Origin: Chitinophagaceae bacterium | GTDB lineage: Bacteria > Bacteroidota > Bacteroidia > Chitinophagales > Chitinophagaceae | Reading direction: 5' to 3' | Assembly: GCA_016715365.1 (NCBI GenBank) | Contig: JADKAM010000003.1 | Location: 310,001 to 374,000 of the forward strand | DNA length: 64,000 nucleotides | Shown here: positions 27,154 to 34,738 of the stretch, piece by piece | Numbering within the stretch: position 1 is the stretch's first letter | Layout of the letters: every line of letters begins with the position of its first letter | The notes under the pieces: generated by a model | Database searches by the model: none | What the model was told of the DNA's origin: nothing | What the model saw: only the letters and a program-made list of their open reading frames with translations | Position numbers and translations under genes: made by a program

Positions 27154-27287
27154 TTGTATAAAAATGTTCAGGGAGTAAAGTTAAGTACAAAACCGGGGAA
27201 ATGGATTTAAGTATGTTACGGTGTAGTTAAGGGTGACAGAAATCTTAAAACCACTACATCCTTGTCTGAGACAAGGACGGGTCGGTT

Positions 27288-27710
27288 TTACAATTTTTCT
27301 CCAACGGGTTTTTTGCCTGGTTGTGGCGACTTTACCAACCAGACACCCAACAGGTATGTTACCCAGATTGCAGAAAAAGCCAGCAAACCCATGATATTAT
27401 ATTTTACATCCTCCGGATCAAAACGCCCATGAATGCGCCGATGCACCAGCTGGTTTGAATATTCCTGTGCATATTCGATACCGGCACCAAATGCTGCCAA
27501 AACTACAAGTATAAACAGGTGTATCCAGAAATTTCTGCCGGCAAAGAGCAGTGTAAAAAAAGCGGCTGCTGTAAAATAAAATGCAGCATGCATCTCCAGG
27601 TCGTGTTTGCGGAACATGGCCGGTAGTTTTATCATAAACCCTGCAACAGAACAGGCCAGTACCAATAGGGTAATGATCACTTTTTGTGCTGTGGTTAATT
27701 TCAGCTTCAT
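27288..27710 (-). CDS. VanZ-like membrane protein
   Basis: This 140-residue protein has four hydrophobic helices and the VanZ-like segment FGAGIEYAQEYSNQLVHRR, followed by DPEDVKYNIMGLLAFSA. VanZ-family proteins are small membrane proteins of unclear function; one member confers teicoplanin tolerance. Nothing in the neighbourhood indicates glycopeptide resistance. Confidence 0.8.
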   Translation of the reverse strand: MKLKLTTAQKVIITLLVLACSVAGFMIKLPAMFRKHDLEMHAAFYFTAAAFFTLLFAGRNFWIHLFILVVLAAFGAGIEYAQEYSNQLVHRRIHGRFDPEDVKYNIMGLLAFSAIWVTYLLGVWLVKSPQPGKKPVGEKL

Positions 27711-27761
27711 GAATAAATGCTTTTATTAGGCAGTGGAAATGTATGCTTTTATACAAGGTGT

Positions 27762-28508
27762 TTACCTGGAATTTAAGTATTTTTTGTCATGAACAAGGTC
27801 CTTCATAAACTTATTAAGACCGAAGTCGGCCCATTCTTTATTAATGATTATTTTATCTACCAATACTGTGTCTGTTGATATGCCGTTGCTACATGTATAT
27901 ACCAATGCATAAGTTGCTTTATGACTGCCCGTCTGGTCATTGTTTTCAAAAAATATTTTTGACCTGAGCAGATTATATATGGTACGGTCTTTCAGTGAAA
28001 AAATAGCAATATCCCATTCATTATATGTTTTGTTGTTTGCTCCATAAATAACCCTGCTACTGTCAAGCAAAGCCTGGTCATAAGGAAAGATAATGGGAGT
28101 TGTTATAAATTGTTTTTTCTGGTCATCAAAAAAATAGATCTCAAAATTGCCATACTTTATATAGGAAAGATCAAAATTACCATCCATGTCAAAATCGGGA
28201 GTCAGAAAAAAAGTGTACTGAGGCATTGATAAGGTTAAATTGGTCACCCATGAATCATGCTGAAGTACCTGCAGGTCATATTTTGCCGGAGTGGTTGTGC
28301 TTTTTTGAAACCTGAACTTTGAATCATTTGCAGTAAAATATTCAATATGTCCATTTTCTATCTGAAGTTTTAAAGCACGTGAAACCGAATCTGGTACGGG
28401 CCATTCATGAGGTGGTGTAAAAAGGCCACCAGCAGCAGTTTCAGTTTTTTTTGTTGTGCAATCCTGTAACAGGTATGAACACACAATTAATGTAATTAGC
28501 AGTTTCAT
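27762..28508 (-). CDS. Probable lipoprotein of unknown function
   Basis: This protein has 248 residues counted from MKLLITLIVCSYLLQDC, where the Cys can be lipidated. An upstream in-frame start would add 11 charged residues before the signal, so the ATG at 28508 is preferred. The mature chain contains DFDMDGNFDLSYIKYGN, an Asp-rich calcium-binding-like loop typical of VCBS/FG-GAP-type repeats. No known family is recognised. Confidence 0.7.
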   Translation of the reverse strand: MKLLITLIVCSYLLQDCTTKKTETAAGGLFTPPHEWPVPDSVSRALKLQIENGHIEYFTANDSKFRFQKSTTTPAKYDLQVLQHDSWVTNLTLSMPQYTFFLTPDFDMDGNFDLSYIKYGNFEIYFFDDQKKQFITTPIIFPYDQALLDSSRVIYGANNKTYNEWDIAIFSLKDRTIYNLLRSKIFFENNDQTGSHKATYALVYTCSNGISTDTVLVDKIIINKEWADFGLNKFMKDLVHDKKYLNSR

Positions 28509-28515
28509 TGAATAC

Positions 28516-28797
28516 CTATTTCTTTTTAATGGTAGTATCAAAAAATCCCCCTTCCTTTTTACTTACCCATTTAATGAATTTAAGGATGTCTTCATGCTCC
28601 TTTAAACGATCAACCGTATTATAATAATTTTTGAGTTCCGTTTCTGTGAAAACAGCATGCACTTTGGCCTGGCAAATTTTGTGCATCGGTACGGTAGGAG
28701 AATCCTTGCCGCCCTTACTGGGTGGTATCAGGTGATGGCGCACAATGGGTTCGGCCAGTTCACGGTTACAGAGCGGACATTTGTTGGTATCAGGCAT
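28516..28797 (-). CDS. HNH endonuclease-like protein
   Basis: This 93-residue protein has CxxC (C7, C10), then HHLIPPSKGG (H21, H22), then HKICQAKVH (H39, C42, H47). That arrangement is a zinc-ribbon-supported HNH core. It is too small to carry a separate DNA-binding domain. The gene ends seven bases before the start of the lipoprotein gene. Small solitary HNH proteins of this sort are common in Bacteroidota, and their substrate is unknown. Confidence 0.8.
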   Translation of the reverse strand: MPDTNKCPLCNRELAEPIVRHHLIPPSKGGKDSPTVPMHKICQAKVHAVFTETELKNYYNTVDRLKEHEDILKFIKWVSKKEGGFFDTTIKKK

Positions 28798-28917
28798 GGC
28801 TGTTTTGTAGTTGTGTGGTAAATATATTCTTTGCAGAGGAATTGGTGAAATTGTTTTGTGAAAACAGTATTGCTTAACAATAATGGCGAAAGCTCATGAG
28901 TAAAAACCTTTTTATTG

Positions 28918-28985
28918 TTTGGCTGGAGTATGCTGCGGTTACAAACCGCCAGAATTAGCGTGGCCCAAGACCACAATCCTCGTCT
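28918..28985. repeat. Degenerate intergenic repeat with gcggtt-tgt-aaccgc palindrome
   Basis: The 297-base gap between the HNH and lipoprotein genes holds tgcggttacaaaccgcc and, shortly after, gtggcccaagaccac. The second resembles the ggctggtcaaagaccacg hairpin at 34538-34555. No gene is seen. An ORF on the minus strand here has no protein-like features. Confidence 0.4.
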
Positions 28986-29094
28986 AGAAATATTGATTTC
29001 GGAGGAACACTGGTGCCAGTGGGGAAAACCCCGCTGGGACGAAACCTGATTTGTAACAGGCAAAATAAAATTTTAGTATGCGACAGCCTATTGG

Positions 29095-29985
29095 TTAATG
29101 GTAATAAAAGTTGCCATAATTAATTATACCCCATGATACAGCACTGCTGACACGGGGTATTCTATCGAATGAAAGCGGGTATCCATCGCTACGGTTTACA
29201 AAACTATATTGGAATGTTGATAATGAGGATGGATAGGTGATGCTGGTATCGCTAACAATCATATGCGTTGAAAAACGTGTAGTACCAAAACCCGGCCCGC
29301 TTAAACCAAAGGGATGCAGCGGCGGTAAAAATCCGTAATTAAGCTTAAGCGCTTTAAAATAGGGAGAGATGGTGCTGCCGTATTTCAACCTTGTTTCGTA
29401 CCGGTTATTGAATATTTGTTTGGTTAGCCTTTTTTGACTGTCATAAAAAGTATAATCGGTTTCGCTGCCCGGGTAATTTACTCCATTTTTAATATTTCCG
29501 GAAGCAATATTAATAACTCCGCCAGGCAGATAAGTGTAGGTATTGTAATTGATCTCTTTGGGATCGTTGAGGTACCCGTATAAAGTATCATAGATCACCT
29601 GCCTGGCAGCATTATATCCAAGAACAAATGTGGTATTGTATAGTAAATATGTGCTGTCTCTGTGTTTGGTAATTATTTTTGAAGGCAGTGAATCGTCTCC
29701 ATTATAATATATAAACATGGAATCGTTTAATGAAGGAGCCTGCATGTAGTCATCAACACGTGTGGCATATACAAGGGCCAGCCTTTTTTTACTGTCGTAG
29801 CGATATTGCTCTGTGTATATAGGATAAGTGTACGTATAATGGCCAATAAAGGTAGCAATTAATGTACTGTCGTTTGGCGCCGGGTATTCCTCGGTATATG
29901 CTGTAAGCACAGTAGGATCTGGTCTACAGGATGCGGCTAAAAGAATCGCCAGGGAAATAATAAAAAAATTGCTAAGCGTTTTCAT
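29095..29985 (-). CDS. Lipoprotein of unknown function
   Basis: This protein has 296 residues from MKTLSNFFIISLAILLAASC; the LAASC lipobox gives a lipidated Cys at 20. The ATG at 29985 is chosen over one eight codons upstream because the signal peptide starts cleanly there. The mature chain is beta-rich with many Tyr/Ser/Thr residues and repeated YDSKKRL-type turns (RYDSKKRLALVYATR, FYDSQKRLTKQIF). These recall the YD-like repeat strands of Bacteroidota DUF4595-type lipoproteins. It is probably a surface or periplasmic protein. Confidence 0.7.
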   Translation of the reverse strand: MKTLSNFFIISLAILLAASCRPDPTVLTAYTEEYPAPNDSTLIATFIGHYTYTYPIYTEQYRYDSKKRLALVYATRVDDYMQAPSLNDSMFIYYNGDDSLPSKIITKHRDSTYLLYNTTFVLGYNAARQVIYDTLYGYLNDPKEINYNTYTYLPGGVINIASGNIKNGVNYPGSETDYTFYDSQKRLTKQIFNNRYETRLKYGSTISPYFKALKLNYGFLPPLHPFGLSGPGFGTTRFSTHMIVSDTSITYPSSLSTFQYSFVNRSDGYPLSFDRIPRVSSAVSWGIINYGNFYYH

Positions 29986-30120
29986 GATGGTATTTGTTTT
30001 GGTATTCAAATATAATGAAATTGCACAATTGTTGATTTGGCCATGGACTCCGGTAAAAATTATCCTTAGAGCAATATTTCTACTTTGCTTCGCCTTGGTT
30101 CTTGTCTTTACGAACCATTT

Positions 30121-30486
30121 CTACGTAGCCCGCAAAATCTTCTCCATCTTCCTTCCCTTCGCCAACTCATCTACCAGCTTATCCATATACCTGACCTGCT
30201 TTGTTAAAGGGGTTTCAATATCTTCAATACGGTAACCACAAATCATTCCTCTAATAAGATTTGCATGGGGGTTTATGGTAGCCTGCTTAAAGAATTCTTC
30301 AAAGGTTACTTTGTCTTGTATCAGTTGCTGCAGCTTTTTATTGTTGAAGCCTGTTAGCCATTCTATTACCTGTTTTAATTCTGTTTCGGTGCGTCCCTTG
30401 GTCTCTACTTTTTTTACGTACAGGGGATATACGGATGCGAAGATGAGTTTTGCAATCTTTTGGTCGTGTTCGGGCGTGGTGGTCAT
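30121..30486 (-). CDS. DUF2200 family protein
   Basis: This protein has 121 residues from MTTTPEHDQKIAKLIFASVY. It contains KVETKGRTETELKQVIEWLT and GMICGYRIEDIETPLTKQVR, matching the DUF2200 pattern. It is cytoplasmic, with no signal and no catalytic motif; its function is unknown in the family. The upstream in-frame start gives nine extra residues without conservation. Confidence 0.85.
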   Translation of the reverse strand: MTTTPEHDQKIAKLIFASVYPLYVKKVETKGRTETELKQVIEWLTGFNNKKLQQLIQDKVTFEEFFKQATINPHANLIRGMICGYRIEDIETPLTKQVRYMDKLVDELAKGRKMEKILRAT

Positions 30487-30608
30487 GAATTGTATTGTGT
30501 TTTGGTTTAACAATATACAAATACACTTCGATAAAAATTACCCTATGGTATGCAGTTGTTCACAGGGTTAACAACCTTTCAAAGGTTGTCAACCCTGGTG
30601 TCGTTTTC

Positions 30609-32831
30609 TCAAATCAACTTATCCGGCGTGATCGGCAAATTCCTTATCCTTTTCCCCGTTGCATTATACACTGCATTGGCAATGGCAGGTGCCACACCTA
30701 CCAGGGCTATTTCGCCAATGCCTTTGGCGCCGGTGGGGCTGATGATAATATCAGCCTTGTTTACAAATACAACATCCATGGGAGGAGCATCGGCATTAAC
30801 GGGTACGTGATAATCGCCAAAGTTGGCGTTGGTATAGCGGCCGTAGCGGTTGTCTATATTTACTTCTTCGGTAAGGGCCATGCCAATACCACCTACTGCG
30901 CCGCCCACCATCTGGCTGCGGGCTGTATTCTCCGAAATTATTTTACCGGCATCGGCAGCAGATACAATCTGTTTTAGTTTGATAACACCGGTAACCGGAT
31001 GTACATGCAGTTTTACAAAATGCACCGAGAAGGAGTTCATGGCATATTTCTGTGCTTCAGCAGTGGCACGGCCGGAGTCTTTAACTACTTCTATTTCGGG
31101 TTTGTTGGCTGCTTTTAAAATATCGGTGTAGGATATATTGATGGATACATTATCAGTAACAGAAATAATGCCCTGCTCATATTTTAATGCTTCGGGTTTT
31201 AGGTTTGCAAATGCAGGAACGTTTGCAATGGCCATTTCTTTTAAGGTTTGTTTTAAAGCGGTACACACTACATTGATGGCAGTGCCAATGGCAGAAGTAG
31301 TGCCGGAGCCACCCTGTGTGGGGCCGTTGGGCAGGTCGGTATCGCCCAGCTCGAAACTTATTTTGTTTGCCGGTAGCTCCATAAATTGTGCACCCATGGT
31401 TACCATGGCAGTAGAAGTGCCGGGGCCCATATCGCTTACGGCGCTTTGCAATGTTAAAGTACCATCTGCTTTTAAAATGCCTTTGGCAGATGCCTGTCCA
31501 CGCCCTGCACCAAACACACCACCGGCCATACCATAACCCACCAGCATGCCATCTTCTGTTACACTACCGGGAACGGTGGGCCGGTTTTGCCAGCCAATTT
31601 TTTCTTTACCCAACACATAACATTCTTTAAGGAACTTGGTGCTCCAGGGAAGTTTGCTTATGGGATGCAGTACAGCATGATTGATGACCCGCAGTTCGAT
31701 GGGATCGATATTTAATTTGTAGCTCAATTCATCCAAAGCAGATTCCAGTGCAAAGCAACCGGTGGCCGGGCCGGGCCCACGCATCCAGGTGGGCGTGTTC
31801 ACATCCAGCGGTAATAAACGGTAGCTGGTATTTACATTGGGGCAATCGTATAAAAACTGAGACACGTTTACAATGCCTTCGCCAAAATCTTCGTAGCGTG
31901 ATGTAATGCTTACTGCATGATGGGTGATACCGGTTAGCTTGCCATCTTTGCCTGCGCTAATGCCGATCTTTTGCCAAGCATGCGGACGGTAACCAACGGT
32001 GGTAAACATCTGCTCACGGGTTACAATAAGCTTTACCGGTCGCTTTACTTTTTTTGCGGCTATGACGGCTGCAGGCACATGCGGCCAGCTGCGTAAGCCG
32101 CTGCCAAAGGCGCCGCCAACATATTCTACTACCACACGAACATTTTTTTCATCCAGGCCAAAGCATTGGGCCAGTTCACGCTGTGTGCCCTTTGGTCCTT
32201 GTGATTTATCGTACACAGTTAATTTATCATCGCCATCCCAGGCTGCAATGGTTGCATGCAGTTCCATGGGGTTATGCGTTTCGCTGGGGATGGTATATTC
32301 TTCCTCCAAACTTACTTCGCCTTTTTTGTATGCATCTGTATCGCCACGTTTATATTCGCCCGGCTTTTTTAATTTCTTTTCGTCTGCTTTTGCGTTTTCA
32401 AAATCGGTATCACTTTCTTCTTTCACATATTCGGCTTTTACCAGCGATGCCGCATGCACAGCTCTTTCCATAGTATCGGCAATTACCATGGCAATGGGCT
32501 GACCATTACTATACACTTTGTTATCGTTGAATACTTTTAGTCCACGCCACTCATAACCTTTTTTGTTTGGGTCTTTGGCATAAGGATTGTAACCCGGCAC
32601 AGCAGGGCAATTGGCGTAATAAATAATATCCAGCACACCGGCTGCTCTTTTTGCATCGGCCAGTATCATGTTTTTGATAGAGCCTTTGGCAATGGTGCTG
32701 CACACAAATACGGCATACACCATATTGGCCAGTTGATGCTCGGCTGCATAAGTGGCTTTGCCGGTTACTTTATCAACACCGTCAACACGGTCGTCGGCAA
32801 AGGAGGTTGGTATAAGAAGTTCTTTATCCAT
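30609..32831 (-). CDS. Molybdopterin-binding subunit of a periplasmic aldehyde oxidase (PaoC/YagR-like)
   Basis: This 740-residue protein is the large subunit of a xanthine-oxidase-family enzyme that oxidises aldehydes to acids. The N-terminal a/b hammerhead domain starts RVDGVDKVTGKATYAAEHQL. The Mo-cofactor domain contains YVGGAFGSGL, GPTQGGSGTTSAIGTAINVV and, near the end, GAKGIGEIALVG, which supplies the catalytic Glu. It has no signal peptide; as in E. coli PaoABC it would be carried out by the Tat signal on the small subunit. It is the third gene of the operon, 22 bases after the FAD subunit. Size and order match PaoC. Confidence 0.92.
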   Translation of the reverse strand: MDKELLIPTSFADDRVDGVDKVTGKATYAAEHQLANMVYAVFVCSTIAKGSIKNMILADAKRAAGVLDIIYYANCPAVPGYNPYAKDPNKKGYEWRGLKVFNDNKVYSNGQPIAMVIADTMERAVHAASLVKAEYVKEESDTDFENAKADEKKLKKPGEYKRGDTDAYKKGEVSLEEEYTIPSETHNPMELHATIAAWDGDDKLTVYDKSQGPKGTQRELAQCFGLDEKNVRVVVEYVGGAFGSGLRSWPHVPAAVIAAKKVKRPVKLIVTREQMFTTVGYRPHAWQKIGISAGKDGKLTGITHHAVSITSRYEDFGEGIVNVSQFLYDCPNVNTSYRLLPLDVNTPTWMRGPGPATGCFALESALDELSYKLNIDPIELRVINHAVLHPISKLPWSTKFLKECYVLGKEKIGWQNRPTVPGSVTEDGMLVGYGMAGGVFGAGRGQASAKGILKADGTLTLQSAVSDMGPGTSTAMVTMGAQFMELPANKISFELGDTDLPNGPTQGGSGTTSAIGTAINVVCTALKQTLKEMAIANVPAFANLKPEALKYEQGIISVTDNVSINISYTDILKAANKPEIEVVKDSGRATAEAQKYAMNSFSVHFVKLHVHPVTGVIKLKQIVSAADAGKIISENTARSQMVGGAVGGIGMALTEEVNIDNRYGRYTNANFGDYHVPVNADAPPMDVVFVNKADIIISPTGAKGIGEIALVGVAPAIANAVYNATGKRIRNLPITPDKLI

Positions 32832-32853
32832 TGTTTATTGTTGAAAGCGATGA

Positions 32854-33852
32854 TTAGATTTTTTGTGATGCCTGCAGCAATGCTTCTGCTACAGCAGCTT
32901 TGCCCATTTTAATTTTAAAATTGTTTTGCCCGAAACCGGCAGCACCTTCCATAGCCATATTTGCTGCGGCGGCAAATGTTTCTTTGGTTGCCGTTTTGCC
33001 TGTTACAAATTTTTCAACGGCTGATAACCGCCATGGCTTGTGTGCAACGCCGCCCATGGCAAGCTTTGCATTGGTAATTGTGTTGCCCGAAATTTCTAAA
33101 GCAACTGCAACTGAAACCAATGCAAAGGCATAAGAGGAACGATCCCTTATTTTTAGGTAATGAAATTTAGTAAATGAGTTTGCAGGAATATGAATGCCGG
33201 TAATCAGTTCGCCTTTTTGCCCACCGGGTCCTGTGGATAAATTATTATCAAGTTCGGGTGTATCGCCGGGCAGACGGTGAAAATCGGTGAATAATATTTT
33301 GCGATCACCTTTTGCTCCGGTGATGTGTACAGTTGCATCCAGCGCTGCCAATGCTACACACATATCGCTTGGGTGAACTGCAATGCATTTTTCGGATGTG
33401 CCAAAGACGGCATGCATACGGTTTTGTCCTTGCAGGGCACCACAGCCGCTGCCGGGTTCACGTTTGTTGCAGGGCATGGTGATATCATAAAAATAAGAAC
33501 AACGGGTGCGTTGCATCATATTACCACCAACAGTTGCCATATTTCTTAACTGTGCAGAAGCGCCTGCATTGATTGCCTGGGCAAGTAGGGGGTATTTTGT
33601 TTTGATGATGGCATTTTCTGCCACTTCACTATTCAATGCCAACGCACCAATTAAAACGCCTTTTGCATCGGCGGTGATTTGTTTTAATGGCAGACTGTTT
33701 ATGTCAATTAATTTTTCGGGACTGGTTACGCCTTTCTTCATCAGGTCTACCAGGTTGGTGCCGCCTGCAATGAACTGTGAAGAAGCACTTTTTGCTTTTG
33801 CTTCAACGGCGGCTTTGGCCGTGGAGGTTCTGATGTAGTCGAAGTTTATCAT
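32854..33852 (-). CDS. FAD-binding subunit of the aldehyde oxidase (PaoB/YagS-like)
   Basis: This 332-residue protein has the FAD domain signatures FIAGGTNLVDLMKKGV and NMATVGGNMMQRTRC, and a C-terminal CO-dehydrogenase-flavoprotein domain. Between them is an insert with cysteines C118, C128, C137 and C156. The first three fall in CSYFYDITMPCNKREPGSGC, in the region that binds the extra 4Fe-4S cluster in E. coli PaoB. Its start overlaps the stop of the 2Fe-2S gene (ATGA), so the subunits are translationally coupled. It carries electrons between the Mo subunit and an acceptor. Confidence 0.92.
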   Translation of the reverse strand: MINFDYIRTSTAKAAVEAKAKSASSQFIAGGTNLVDLMKKGVTSPEKLIDINSLPLKQITADAKGVLIGALALNSEVAENAIIKTKYPLLAQAINAGASAQLRNMATVGGNMMQRTRCSYFYDITMPCNKREPGSGCGALQGQNRMHAVFGTSEKCIAVHPSDMCVALAALDATVHITGAKGDRKILFTDFHRLPGDTPELDNNLSTGPGGQKGELITGIHIPANSFTKFHYLKIRDRSSYAFALVSVAVALEISGNTITNAKLAMGGVAHKPWRLSAVEKFVTGKTATKETFAAAANMAMEGAAGFGQNNFKIKMGKAAVAEALLQASQKI

Positions 33853-34454
33853 AATGATTGCCCTCCTTTTTTTACTTCCATAATGGCATCAACAATATTT
33901 GGATAAGCACCGCAGCGGCAGATATTGCCACTCATAAATTCTCTTATCTCCTCTGCGTTATTTGCATGTCCTTCCTTAACACAACAAACCGCCGACATGA
34001 TCTGTCCCGGTGTACAATAGCCGCATTGAAAACCATCATGCTTAATGAATGCTTCCTGCATAGGATGCAGTTTATCGCCATTGGCAAGGCCTTCAATGGT
34101 GGTTATTTTTTTTCCTTCGTTCATCACCGCCAGTGATAAACAGGAGTTGATGCGTTTGCCATCTACATGCACGGTGCAGGCGCCGCATTGGCCATGGTCG
34201 CATCCCTTCTTGGTACCCATCAAATGGAGTTGTTCACGAAGTAGATCAAGCAATGTAACTCTTGGTTCTACTGATAAAGCATGCGCCACCCCATTTACTT
34301 CCAGCCGTAGCGGCATTTGCTCAAAGAGGGCTGCAATTTTCTCATCATTTTCCCCAGCCTTAGTCAATACCGGTGAGGCGATGGTAAGTGCAGCAAGGGC
34401 GGTTGATTTTTTTAGAAAATCCCTTCGGGATTCATTTTTATTTTGTGTAGGCAT
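33849..34454 (-). CDS. 2Fe-2S subunit of the aldehyde oxidase with Tat signal (PaoA/YagT-like)
   Basis: This 201-residue protein opens with a twin-arginine signal (ESRRDFLKKSTALAALTIAS; R10, R11), so the folded complex is exported. The first 2Fe-2S cluster ligands are C85, C90, C93 and C105 (CDHGQCGAC). The second set is C144, C147, C179 and C181 (CGYC and CRC). It is the first gene of the three-gene operon. The maturation chaperone PaoD/XdhC is not encoded in this window and must be elsewhere. Confidence 0.93.
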   Translation of the reverse strand: MPTQNKNESRRDFLKKSTALAALTIASPVLTKAGENDEKIAALFEQMPLRLEVNGVAHALSVEPRVTLLDLLREQLHLMGTKKGCDHGQCGACTVHVDGKRINSCLSLAVMNEGKKITTIEGLANGDKLHPMQEAFIKHDGFQCGYCTPGQIMSAVCCVKEGHANNAEEIREFMSGNICRCGAYPNIVDAIMEVKKGGQSL

Positions 34455-34537
34455 AGAAGGAGATATGTAAATTAAATTTACTCCTTATTGGATTCTTAAA
34501 AAAATGATTGTTTGCAGTGACTCCTCAAATTTATTCG

Positions 34538-34555
34538 TGGCTGGTCAAAGACCAC
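34538..34555. repeat. Intergenic hairpin ggctggtcaaagaccacg
   Basis: cgtgg and accacg pair around ctggtcaaag in the 284-base gap before the oxidase operon. It resembles gtggcccaagaccac near 28970. No gene is seen in this gap. Confidence 0.4.
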
Positions 34556-34738
34556 GCCACTGCGAATGGGTATCAACCACTGCGAAAGCTTCGCAAGACC
34601 TGAGAGTAATTGCGAATGATCCTCATTGGCTTTTATGATCAGGGTCATTCTATGGAGTTACATATTTCCGGCTGATAATGTTTTGTAACTTTAAAAAATC
34701 TCACATGCAAGTACAGTTCTATACTGCCGACAAGGATT

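Noticed and set aside
28728..29063. Minus-strand ORF of 111 codons overlapping the HNH gene
   Set aside because: It is rich in Ser/Thr/Pro/Cys, has no homology I recognise, and covers a decayed repeat with its own hairpins.
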